From Candidatus Bathyarchaeota archaeon (GTDB lineage: Archaea > Thermoproteota > Bathyarchaeia > TCS64): a stretch of 64,000 bases of DNA. The stretch lies in assembly GCA_018396865.1 (NCBI GenBank), contig JAGTRB010000012.1, positions 1 through 64,000 on the forward strand. Reading direction: 5' to 3'. The stretch's first letter is position 1; every line of letters begins with the position of its first letter. The translations under genes were made by a program, and so were the position numbers. Shown piece after piece: positions 1 to 7,514 of this stretch. Under the pieces are notes generated by a model. The model had not been told where the DNA came from and made no database searches. It saw only the letters and a list, made by a program, of their open reading frames with translations.

Positions 1-37
1 TCTATTTACATATCTCTTTTTATATGACAACTTAAAT

Positions 38-562
38 CTATCTAGCTTTGCGTGGCACATTGGCTCTTTCCTTTCTGCTTCTCCAGTATATGGTTATGAA
101 GAGGGTGGCGCTTGCCACTCCGTACTCTGAGAAGGCATTCACCTCACCGTAAACCTGTTGAGGGGTGTTGTAGACGATCTTCGGTGAGATATCGACCAGT
201 GACACGCTCTCACCGAACCTCAGGATGAGGGGGAACTCTAAGCCGACTCCCACGTTTACGAGGGGATAGAGAAAGGGTACGCCCCCCGATATAAAATCCA
301 GGAGGATGTGGGAGAAAAGGAAAGCCACTGCGATGAGAGAGTGCTTCAGCCTCCTCCTCAATTTGTATTCTAAGGCTAGTATGCCGGCTGCTAGGGGTCC
401 CAGAAACAGGATCGAATGGAAAAGCCCCCTATGGATCCCCGTTAGAACGTCGAAGTCCGGCAGGATGGCTAGGAGGGCGAGCCCGATATGCCAGGCTCTG
501 AAGTCCCTCTTCAAAAGGTATATGAGCGTTAATGGGAGGAAGATGTGGGTTAGGATGTCCAT
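38..562 (-). CDS. YdjM/DUF457-type membrane-bound metal-dependent hydrolase
   Basis: A 174-residue membrane protein with the His/Asp pattern of the YdjM (DUF457) family: His6, the PDFD motif at 35-38, His44 and His49 in HRGLFHS, and His85/Asp89 in HILLD. These residues sit at the ends of four or so hydrophobic segments, as in the family. Family members are thought to be metal-dependent hydrolases of the inner membrane, but their substrates are mostly unknown. The start codon overlaps the 3' end of the upstream glycosyltransferase gene by 13 bases on the same strand, so the two are probably co-transcribed and may both act on lipids. The function is inferred from the motif only. Confidence 0.75.
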   Translation of the reverse strand: MDILTHIFLPLTLIYLLKRDFRAWHIGLALLAILPDFDVLTGIHRGLFHSILFLGPLAAGILALEYKLRRRLKHSLIAVAFLFSHILLDFISGGVPFLYPLVNVGVGLEFPLILRFGESVSLVDISPKIVYNTPQQVYGEVNAFSEYGVASATLFITIYWRSRKERANVPRKAR

Positions 563-1671
563 CTCCGCCTATGCTCCGTTAAGATGCTTAGCATAAAGGT
601 TGAGAGGAATGTCTGCATACTCAGAGTTATAAGGGTTAAGCATATGACGCTATGCTCTACGGGTGGTAGAAGGGTGAATCCGCTGCGGAACCAATCTGAA
701 GCCATCTTCAGAATCCAGACAAACCCCGCTGAAAAGACTGATATGCTTATCATCGCCCCATTCTCCAATGTCAAGAACTGGGGTAGGCCTCTAAACTGGA
801 GAACCCTTGCGAAGACCTCGAAGAATAATCCCTGATATCCAGAAACTAGAAGGATGCTCCCAGCGATCAGGGAGTGGATTCCGGGATTATACCCTACATA
901 GATGTTTAGAAAGGCGGAGAGCATGAGGAGAATCCCTGCAAACGATATGAAAAGGCTTGGATAGAGGAAGAGATAGTCTGGGGCGAACATGAGCATGAAC
1001 TTAAGATGCCTCCAACCATCCGAGAGTGAGGAGAGCTTTGACCTCGCATTCCTCCTCCTATGATAGGAGATTGGGACCTCCCTTATCCTTAACCCCTTCC
1101 TGACGGCCTCGACGATCATCTCGGATGCGAACTCCATCCCATCCATCCACAGTTCAAGCCTCTCCAGGGCCTCGCCCCTTATGGCTCTGAAGCCCGAATG
1201 GGCGTCTGAGACCCCAGCCCCGTAGAAGAGGTTCAGGAACCATGTCAGAACCGGGTTTCCAATGTATCTCCGGTGCCATGGCATAGCCCCTCTCTCGATC
1301 CTCCCCTTGAACCTGCTCCCGATGACCATGTCGGCGCTGCCTTCTTTGAGGGGTTCTAGGAGCCTGGGAATCTCAGCGAAGTCATATGTGTCGTCGGCGT
1401 CCCCTATAACCACATACCAAGGAATCTTCCCATGCTTATCTCTGAGATATTTGAAGGCATACCTGTACGCATATCCATAACCCTTCATATCCGGGGTTAT
1501 GACATCTGCCCCCATCCCCCGAGCTATGTTGGGGGTCTCGTCCTTAGAGTTATCCGCAACGATTATCTCACCCTTAATGCCATTCTCATCGAGAACCCTC
1601 CTTATCTTATCGATGCATATGCCTATAGTCTCCTGTTCATCCTTCGAAGGGAGAACCACTGCAACTTCCAT
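550..1671 (-). CDS. Family 2 glycosyltransferase, dolichol-phosphate sugar synthase type
   Basis: A 373-residue GT-A glycosyltransferase. The N-terminal nucleotide-sugar fold carries the start VVLPSKDE, the DNSKDET segment near 40-46 and the metal-binding DxD as DADD at 91-94. The C-terminal third has about four hydrophobic segments, as in dolichyl- or polyprenyl-phosphate glucose/mannose synthases with a membrane anchor. It should move a sugar from a nucleotide donor to a polyprenyl phosphate on the cytoplasmic face, feeding protein glycosylation or surface polymers. The gene begins with ATG and overlaps the downstream YdjM-type gene. The donor sugar cannot be told from the sequence. Confidence 0.85.
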   Translation of the reverse strand: MEVAVVLPSKDEQETIGICIDKIRRVLDENGIKGEIIVADNSKDETPNIARGMGADVITPDMKGYGYAYRYAFKYLRDKHGKIPWYVVIGDADDTYDFAEIPRLLEPLKEGSADMVIGSRFKGRIERGAMPWHRRYIGNPVLTWFLNLFYGAGVSDAHSGFRAIRGEALERLELWMDGMEFASEMIVEAVRKGLRIREVPISYHRRRNARSKLSSLSDGWRHLKFMLMFAPDYLFLYPSLFISFAGILLMLSAFLNIYVGYNPGIHSLIAGSILLVSGYQGLFFEVFARVLQFRGLPQFLTLENGAMISISVFSAGFVWILKMASDWFRSGFTLLPPVEHSVICLTLITLSMQTFLSTFMLSILTEHRRRWTS

Positions 1672-1767
1672 TATCCAGCTACGCTTAAGATTTCATGTTT
1701 ACATACGCTGAACAGAAACCGGTGTTTCGATGCGTAGTAGCACATTAGTGTTGGAAAATCCATCCTC

Positions 1768-2208
1768 CTATTCCCTTGGGCGCACGGTCACCCAGAGGTG
1801 GAGGGTTCTGTAGGGCTCTTCCAGACCGGCTCTGTATAGGAGGAACTCCAGCTTCATCCTCTCCCCAGCCCTCTGGGGTGTGAAGGTGTAGCTCTGCACC
1901 CAGGAATCTTCATGTTTAAGCATTATACCATCTATCTCTCCAATCGTCTCATTATCCAAAGCTATCACGACCCTGTAGAAGGCATCCTCATACTCATGGT
2001 TAACTATCCCTATAATCACCAATCCGCTCTGCCCCAGGGTGAGGTTGGTTGGATAGCCGTAGGCCTTACCGGAGGGGCCGAGGATGTAGAACTCTGTGAA
2101 CCTCTCCCCAACATGAGGTGTAACAGCTATGTAAACCGTCAACCCGATCGTAAGGAGCAGAATGGAGAGTAGGATGAAGGTTAGGGCTCTACTAAGCCCC
2201 CCGCCCAT
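1768..2208 (-). CDS. DUF1616-like membrane-anchored protein
   Basis: A 146-residue protein with one hydrophobic segment at about 8-29 followed by a beta-rich domain predicted outside the membrane. The text FTEFYILGPSGKAYGYPTNL and the following NHEYEDAFYRVVI resemble the C-terminal half of DUF1616 proteins, which often sit in archaeal surface-glycosylation loci. That fits the neighbouring glycosyltransferase gene, which lies on the same strand 96 bases downstream. It is shorter than full DUF1616 proteins, which carry extra membrane segments at the N-terminus, so it may be a stand-alone ectodomain version. The molecular role is unknown. Confidence 0.55.
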   Translation of the reverse strand: MGGGLSRALTFILLSILLLTIGLTVYIAVTPHVGERFTEFYILGPSGKAYGYPTNLTLGQSGLVIIGIVNHEYEDAFYRVVIALDNETIGEIDGIMLKHEDSWVQSYTFTPQRAGERMKLEFLLYRAGLEEPYRTLHLWVTVRPRE

Positions 2209-2339
2209 CCCCAGCCGTGCCCCACCTCACCCAAACGCTTCCCAAAGCCACAACATCAATGTGATGGTGAAATCGAGCTGACTTTGGGCTCCTTCCGAAC
2301 TTCAAATACATCTTCTCCTTGAACATATGAAGCCTCACG

Positions 2340-3311
2340 CTAGGGCTGGTATAGGGCTATGAGATAGAGGACTAGGTTTCCTATTCCGTGTGCTGCTATG
2401 GGGGCTATGAGGCTCTCGGTGGAGACAGCTAAACACCCGAAGACAACGCCAGCCCCATAGGCCAAGAGAACCTCAAGGGGGTTCATCCAGCCCACATGCA
2501 TCAACCCGAAGATCATTGAAGCGACCCCTATAGCCTGCCAGTGGGGTAGAACCCTCTCCAGGGAGCCCTGGAGAAGACCTCGGAAGAGCATCTCCTCAAC
2601 AACCCCAACCATCAAAACCAAAACTATCAGTATATAGGCCAGCATCTGGAACACACCTGCGCCCTTGAGGACCAGGGGAGGCCTCAACAAAAGGTACTCT
2701 ATGAACCCTATAATGAGGCCGAAGATTAGCCCCAAACCAAGCTGAGAGGCCAGGCCATGCCTTCCTAGGGTGAGCCTCACATCCCTAGCCGAGACCCTCC
2801 TAATACTCATGTAGAGGACAAGCCCCATGAGTATCAGGGTGTAGATGATGGGGAGGAAGAGGGGGAGGCCCAGGAACCCGACAGGGAAGGGGGAGAGCAC
2901 AACCCTAGTCGCGAAGACCAGACCCAATGCCTCCAAGGCCACCCTGAACCAACCATCCCGCCCCCCAACCCTGACGGCTAGGACTGGAAGAGAGACAAGC
3001 CCGAGGACTGAAAGGGCTAGGCCGTAGAGAGCGAACACGCTGTTCAGGAGGAGTTCCTCAGCCGCAACGGCGCCCATCAACCCCGCCAATAAAACCCTCA
3101 AGCCAATCGAGACCTCGGAGCTACCTCTGAACAACCCGAACGTGACCAGCACCCCGAGAATGGTGTAGATGATCGTGGAGAACAAGTGGAGTTCATAGCC
3201 ATAGCCAAGATGAGACAATAGGAGAGCATAGGCCAAGGAGAAGGCCGAGAGGAGCGTCAAAGCCGAAAGGACAGCCCTCTTAACCGGGGAGGCTAACCAG
3301 ACCAGAGGCAA
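2340..3311 (-). CDS. CPBP-family intramembrane metalloprotease (CAAX/Abi)
   Basis: A 323-residue, very hydrophobic protein with about eight membrane segments. Its C-terminal quarter has the three CPBP (Abi/CAAX prenyl protease 2) motifs: EExxxR as EEMLFR at 239-244, FxxxH as FGLMH ending at His272, and HxxxN at His308-Asn312. In the family, the Glu and His residues form a membrane-embedded zinc protease site. Known members process prenylated proteins or bacteriocin-related peptides. The archaeal substrates are unknown. It is on the same strand as the next gene, the pentapeptide-repeat membrane protein, with a short gap, which may mean shared transcription. Confidence 0.82.
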   Translation of the reverse strand: MPLVWLASPVKRAVLSALTLLSAFSLAYALLLSHLGYGYELHLFSTIIYTILGVLVTFGLFRGSSEVSIGLRVLLAGLMGAVAAEELLLNSVFALYGLALSVLGLVSLPVLAVRVGGRDGWFRVALEALGLVFATRVVLSPFPVGFLGLPLFLPIIYTLILMGLVLYMSIRRVSARDVRLTLGRHGLASQLGLGLIFGLIIGFIEYLLLRPPLVLKGAGVFQMLAYILIVLVLMVGVVEEMLFRGLLQGSLERVLPHWQAIGVASMIFGLMHVGWMNPLEVLLAYGAGVVFGCLAVSTESLIAPIAAHGIGNLVLYLIALYQP

Positions 3312-3339
3312 AGGATTTCACACAGGGAGGCCCAGGATG

Positions 3340-3762
3340 CTATCCTACAAGTATGCCCCAGACCCTCATCGCGACGATTATAGAGAAGAGGACCGTCAGG
3401 AGAGCCGAGAAGGGAAGCCAGCTCCTCCTAAGCTCAAGAAGCGCAGACCTCAAGCCTCCTACCGAGGGATCCGTGAGCTCCAGGTAAACTAGCAAACCGA
3501 TCAGAACCGAGCTGAGCCAGGGCTGCATTGAAACAACCGCCTGAGCATAAGCCTCCACGATGGTACTAGCCAAGACCGAGGAACCCAGCACAGAGGAACC
3601 TAATACAGAGGAGCCCAGCACGGAGGAGCCTAAAACCGAGGAGCCTAAGACGGAGACTCCTAGGATTGTGGAGAGGCCTGAGAGGGGGGCTGCAACGGTG
3701 AGGAGGCTAGCAGCGGATAGGCAACCGAAAAGGGCTAGGAGGAGGATCAACCTACGCTCCAA
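3340..3762 (-). CDS. Membrane protein with perfect SVLGS pentapeptide repeats
   Basis: A 140-residue hydrophobic protein of unknown function. A first hydrophobic segment (about 5-26, signal-like) is followed at 37-66 by five copies of SVLGS and one SVLAS, then two more membrane segments (about 82-97 and 115-135). I chose this strand because the 15-base repeats differ only at synonymous sites here: Ser TCC/TCG/TCT, Val with all four third bases, Leu TTA/CTG/TTG and Gly GGC/GGT. On the other strand the same differences change Ser, Asn and Lys. It lies 28 bases upstream of the CPBP protease gene and may be co-transcribed with it. I recognise no family. Confidence 0.6.
   Translation of the reverse strand: MERRLILLLALFGCLSAASLLTVAAPLSGLSTILGVSVLGSSVLGSSVLGSSVLGSSVLGSSVLASTIVEAYAQAVVSMQPWLSSVLIGLLVYLELTDPSVGGLRSALLELRRSWLPFSALLTVLFSIIVAMRVWGILVG
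3565..3654 (-). repeat. Tandem 15-bp repeat encoding SVLGS x6
   Basis: Six consecutive 15-base units lie inside the hydrophobic protein gene. The units are diverged at the DNA level but encode an almost invariant pentapeptide. The array therefore looks old and held at the protein level rather than freshly expanded. Confidence 0.85.
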
Positions 3763-3852
3763 GCGGAACCCCCCACACTACGCTTAACTGTCAAAGGGAT
3801 CTAGAAAATCCTATATAAAAGCTTTTCACTGGTCACCTAACACATATTCCTA

Positions 3853-4104
3853 TTAAGGATGGGTGGATGCTTGAAGTAAATAAGCACCCTGGTTCTCTTC
3901 AACTAACATCCAACCATCTAGCCTTTCATGAGTGGAAACTCTATCGGTTACAAAGTAACCCTTGAAGAGCACGCCTCCAACATCTAACGCTGCTAAATAA
4001 CGCCCTTACCATGTGTGGAGGAATGAAGGTATCTTGACCATAAAGGTTCTTCGATCATACAGCTTCTGACGAACCACTCCGCCCATAACCAGTACACCCA
4101 CCAT
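3853..4104 (-). pseudogene. Possible decayed gene of unknown family
   Basis: The stretch between 3763 and 4242 holds no intact gene. On the minus strand a reading frame from an ATG at 4104 stays open to 3853 except for one TAA at 4006-4008. Its second half (reading LAALDVGGVLFKGYFVTDR and on) looks protein-like, with mixed hydrophobic and charged residues. It lies next to two clearly broken toxin-antitoxin genes, so decay of a small accessory patch is plausible. I do not recognise the family, and chance is possible. Confidence 0.25.
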
Positions 4105-4242
4105 ATTCAAAACCGATCTCTTCCATAGCTGTAAAATCCTTTGGCCCATGAATTAAGTTACTCCATAGTCTACCTAAACCTCGATCTAACAAGCTTTAAG
4201 CGGATGAAAGGGGTGTTGGGATGGGTTGATGGCTCCTCCGAG

Positions 4243-4641
4243 CTATATTAGTCCTCTCAAAATGCGGAGATCGGCATACTGCCTAACCGCTTCGTCAACA
4301 AGCTCTATCCTCTTATCCTCACCCTTCGAGAAGAGCAGTCTTCCCCTAGTGAAGGTATGATATCTGAAGAGTAGAGGAGCTTGGTTGAGCACGTGCAGGT
4401 CGATCGGAGTTTTTAAGATGGCTTCAAGCCTCGCTGAGAGGTCAGTCTCATAGCTGAAAGCATCCTCTGGATTTCTGGCCCAGAGTGCCACATCGACATC
4501 TCGAAAGATATCTTATCTCAGCAAAGCTCCCATGCACATAGGCGAAGAGGATGCCATCAACGCCTTCAAGCTCCCCCACAGGGCATTAAGAAACTCCTCT
4601 TTCTCCTCAATGGCCAGCTTACGATACTTAGCCTCATGCAT
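4243..4641 (-). pseudogene. Broken MntA-type nucleotidyltransferase antitoxin
   Basis: Remains of a minimal nucleotidyltransferase of the MntA family, which AMPylates and silences HepT toxins. Three reading frames must be joined. An ATG at 4641 gives MHEAKYRKLAIEEKEEF. A second frame reads GVDGILFAYVHGSF, the typical strand and GS motif, near 4520-4560. A third frame reads FRDVDVALWARNPEDAFSY and runs to the stop at 4243, giving the DVD metal motif. At least two frameshifts separate the GS and DVD halves of the active site, so no functional enzyme can be made. It lies 4 bases downstream of the equally broken HepT gene, the normal order for this system. Confidence 0.75.
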
Positions 4642-4645
4642 CCTC

Positions 4646-5063
4646 TCAGCCGCCTTGAAATCTCCTAATCTGGGAGATGAACTCCTCGAAGTCCTTTAAG
4701 CCTTTCTTAACGCTTTCATAAACCCTTTCATCCATTATCGTCCAATACCTGTGAACGAGGAGGTTTCTAAGCCTAGCGGCTGAGGCCAGCCTAGAAGTCA
4801 AGCTCTCGGGGTGGGATGCCTCTCGATCCAAGCCTCATAAAGCACTCGGGAAAGCCTTCCACTGTCTCACCGTAAACTCTCAACAGCACCCGCACACATA
4901 TGCTTGCGGCAGCCTCAACAAGCTGAATGATAAGGTATCTGACTGAAAGCCTCTCCTAAATCGTCAACTCCTCAAACCTCTTGGAGACGAGACCACTGAG
5001 AAGCTGCAGGGCATCATTAATCTCCCTTATCCTAGCCTCACCAGAATCGCTAATCGTTCCCAA
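4646..5063 (-). pseudogene. Broken HepT-type HEPN ribonuclease toxin
   Basis: Remains of a HepT (DUF86) toxin. From a TTG at 5063 the frame reads IREINDALQLLSGLVSK and later LIIQLVEAAASICVR, typical of the first helices. An in-frame TAG interrupts it at 4956-4958, where a sense codon would fit. Near 4820-4845 the frame shifts by one, and the rest (SRLASAARLRNLLVHRYW) contains the catalytic R-x4-H-x-Y motif as RNLLVHRY. The remainder ends at 4646. One stop and one frameshift mean it is not expressed as a whole protein. Both partners decayed together, as expected once the toxin is lost. Confidence 0.78.
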
Positions 5064-5213
5064 AAAGGTCTACATCCAAAAACATGACATCAGGCTGGCT
5101 TCTGACATAACCTTCAGACCAGATCCTAGCTAGATCCAGCCGATGCCTTCTGAATCTAACCCACCCGACATTACCCTTAGTAGTAAGCTTATGGGTCGAG
5201 GCCTCTCGGGCCG

Positions 5214-5513
5214 TCACTCCTCCTTCTTCTCCTCTCCTTCTACCTCCCCCTTCTCCTCAGCCTCGGCCTCGCCTAAGCCTTCAAGCTCCTTCTCGATCTC
5301 CTCTATAGGCTTCGGGGGTGGCGTCGTCGCAAGGGTATACCCTATCCAGGCCATTATCAATAGGATGGCTGCGACGGCTACAAAGGCTGAGGCCTGTATC
5401 ACCAGCTGAGCCCAGGGGGAGAGGAATACCAGCCAGAAGTAAACCCCTATCCCTACTATGCTCCCGACTAGTATTCCGGCTCCAAGAACCCTATCATCCA
5501 TCAGAATCCCCAC
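5214..5513 (-). CDS. Small two-helix membrane protein with acidic tail
   Basis: A 99-residue protein with two hydrophobic segments (about 8-31 and 36-60), then TTPPPKP and a strongly acidic, Glu/Lys-rich tail (about 70-99) likely to lie in the cytoplasm. The acidic tail resembles those of small archaeal membrane proteins of unknown function. An internal Met at position 5 is a second possible start. The gene overlaps the 3' end of the upstream 118-residue gene by 13 bases on the same strand, so they are probably one transcript. I do not recognise the family. Confidence 0.6.
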   Translation of the reverse strand: MGILMDDRVLGAGILVGSIVGIGVYFWLVFLSPWAQLVIQASAFVAVAAILLIMAWIGYTLATTPPPKPIEEIEKELEGLGEAEAEEKGEVEGEEKKEE

Positions 5514-5857
5514 CCAGAGGGAGTGTTAAGGTCTAGAACCGTGAGGTATCTGATGAAGCCCTCATCTGAAGCCCAGAGTCTGGCCTCGAGGTAGCCCCAC
5601 CCGACAGCCAGATTGGCTATCTTCCTAGCCCTGGATATTCCTTGGGCTAGGCTTCTTTTGAACCTCCCATCCATGGCATCCCTGAGCCTCCTCAATATAT
5701 CGACAAGTATGACGCCTAGGTGGGGGCTTCTAACACGCCTCACGATCATAGGAACGAGCCTCAGGATAGCCCTATCAACCGAATCAAGAACCCGATACAG
5801 GACCCCCCTCCTGAGAGCTCTCCTTCTCATATTGACGAGGAAACTAGCAGTGAACAT
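5501..5857 (-). CDS. Small basic protein of unknown function
   Basis: A 118-residue protein rich in Arg and Leu, with no clear membrane segment. It reads MRRRALRRGVLYRVLDSVDR after a possible alternative start at Met10, and appears mostly helical. A TATA-like stretch on the minus strand at about 5893-5900 lies 36-43 bases upstream of the ATG at 5857, supporting transcription. It overlaps the two-helix membrane protein gene downstream by 13 bases, suggesting a two-gene unit and perhaps a complex of a basic protein with an acidic-tailed membrane partner. That pairing is inference from charge and position only. I recognise no family. Confidence 0.5.
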   Translation of the reverse strand: MFTASFLVNMRRRALRRGVLYRVLDSVDRAILRLVPMIVRRVRSPHLGVILVDILRRLRDAMDGRFKRSLAQGISRARKIANLAVGWGYLEARLWASDEGFIRYLTVLDLNTPSGWGF

Positions 5858-5976
5858 AGCTATCTTTAGATGGACATTTAACTGAATAGTCTTATAAAAT
5901 TTTTGGATTTAAGATTTCTACCTACTGCTGCTGATCGCTCTCAACTAATCTTTATATAAGATGTTCAGAATCGAGA

Positions 5977-6120
5977 GGGGCTTAGAAGCCTGAGTTTTGA
6001 GAGGCCATCGATAGGGGCTCGACCCCTCCGGCCAGAATAGGAGAGAAAATTCTTGAACTTCCGAGGCAAGCCTCGGAGCCAATATGTCTATGTCCCACTC
6101 CAAAGGGATGAGTGGAGATC
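5977..6120 (+). ncRNA. Candidate structured RNA with its own TATA box
   Basis: The gap 5858-6518 lacks a convincing gene. A good archaeal TATA element (CTTTATATAAG, about 5950-5960) is followed about 25 bases on by three stem-loops. One has an inner stem 6013-6017/6023-6027 and outer GGCC arms at 6003-6006 and 6030-6033. The second is a perfect 7-bp stem at 6061-6067/6070-6076. The third is a 6-bp stem at 6095-6100/6110-6115. I looked for the conserved cores of SRP RNA and RNase P RNA and did not see them. Both ends are guesses. The rest of the gap, 6120-6518, shows nothing I can name. Confidence 0.35.
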
Positions 6121-6518
6121 TCAGCCCCCATATCGAGATGAATCAGTTAGATCCTCACCTCCTCGAATAAACGGAGAAACCTGCATCAGATATCAATCAT
6201 AATCATAGCTGCTCTAGCTTTTGTAAGCTTCTCAGGCATTTAACGATGCCCTAATGGGATTTTAACTTGGTTTGGCCGATTAGTCCGAGGTCGTCTCTCA
6301 AGGCTATCCCGCATTCGATAGCCCAGCCAGCTGTCCCCCCTCCTTGAGCCTTATAAACTCTCGAGGGGTCTGGGACATGAAAGGAGGAGGGCCTACACCT
6401 CGTCAAAGGGGCTGCGTTGTAGATACTGACCCCCAATCCAGGAGGGGTCCAGTCTCTTCACTTAGAACCTAATGAATATAGCGTTCTCAGCGAGCTCCAT
6501 CATCTTCAGCCCTAGAAG

Positions 6519-7262
6519 TTAAATTAGGATAAGAACCAGGATGGTTGAGATGATGCCTGTCAAATAGATCCCGTCGAATATCCCAGCTCCCCCCACACTC
6601 ACTATAGGGGCTCCAAGCTTTGGAATCTTATCTAGGTTTAGGAGGTCCGCCCCCAACAAGGTTCCAACAGTCCCCGACACGTAGGCCATGATGAATGGAT
6701 TGCTCTTGGCGCTGATCGAATATAGGATGATGGAGGTTAGGGCTGTTGTCAGGGGCGGTATGAAGGTCGGCACCGCAATCCCCAACCCCTTAATAGGTTT
6801 CGCAACCCTATTGGTCACGGTTGTTACCATTAGGAGGGCTATCAGGATCTTGATGTATGTGATGGGCGGATCGGGCTCCCTTGATGGAATGGTTATTAAG
6901 AGAAGGTATGTTGATGTTATTAATGGTATGACTGCCCCGCCAAGATTTATTGAGAGGATCGTCCTTCTCCTTCTCCTTGCAAACTCTGGTATTACCCAGC
7001 TGACACCGAAGAAGCTCACCCTCCTTAGAGCTACTAATGGCTCTATTGAAACGATCTCTTTTATCGGAATGTTGATATGACTCCCAAGAAGGGAGAGCAA
7101 AAACAGTGTAAAGGTGAGGGTTAAAGGCAGGCCTAAGGCCTTGGAGAGGACTACCTCCATGCTGATGAATAGAGGTAGAAGTATGAGGGTCCACCCCAAC
7201 ATCAATAGAAAATATGTGATCGAGATTGGGCGGAAGATCAGCCTCGGTCCATCAGTCTCCAT
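6519..7262 (-). CDS. DUF1614-like integral membrane protein
   Basis: A 247-residue membrane protein with roughly seven hydrophobic segments. The segments NLGGAVIPLITSTYLL and GTLLGADLLNLDKIPKLGAP, followed by SVGGAGIFDGIYLTGI, match my memory of the DUF1614 family, in which Gly-rich loops and an Asp-containing helix are conserved. No biochemical function is established for this family. The gene stands alone on the minus strand, about 250 bases downstream of the AOR gene. The assignment rests on motif likeness. Confidence 0.55.
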   Translation of the reverse strand: METDGPRLIFRPISITYFLLMLGWTLILLPLFISMEVVLSKALGLPLTLTFTLFLLSLLGSHINIPIKEIVSIEPLVALRRVSFFGVSWVIPEFARRRRRTILSINLGGAVIPLITSTYLLLITIPSREPDPPITYIKILIALLMVTTVTNRVAKPIKGLGIAVPTFIPPLTTALTSIILYSISAKSNPFIMAYVSGTVGTLLGADLLNLDKIPKLGAPIVSVGGAGIFDGIYLTGIISTILVLILI

Positions 7263-7514
7263 TTGATTTACTTCCCTCGGGCCTTAACTGCCATCCCCTC
7301 CTCCTCTCTCTTAGAGGAATATAACTCCTTCCTCACTGATCATGGAAACCACCTACATGGCCGAGGGATACCCAACCAGTTAGAAAATATAACGCCTATT
7401 CTGGAAACCCTAAAAAACTTCAAAATGGCTAAGGGGTTTAAGAAGATCGTTCTTCATTAAGGCGTTTCAGGAGGCCTAGGGAATTAATTAAATAAGTTGG
7501 ATAGAGCTTTTCAA

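Noticed and set aside
3560-3787. Plus-strand frame with TEEPS/TEEPK repeats
   Set aside because: It is the mirror of the SVLGS repeat; the silent changes fit the minus strand, not this frame.
5977-6120. SRP RNA or RNase P RNA
   Set aside because: The conserved cores expected for these RNAs were not found on either strand.
6251-6436. Minus-strand frame of 61 residues
   Set aside because: No family likeness, odd composition and no ribosome site; the region looks noncoding.
7263-7460. Plus-strand frame of 65 residues between the DUF1614-like and AOR genes
   Set aside because: No recognisable family or promoter, and it starts right at the end of the DUF1614-like gene's upstream region; chance is more likely.
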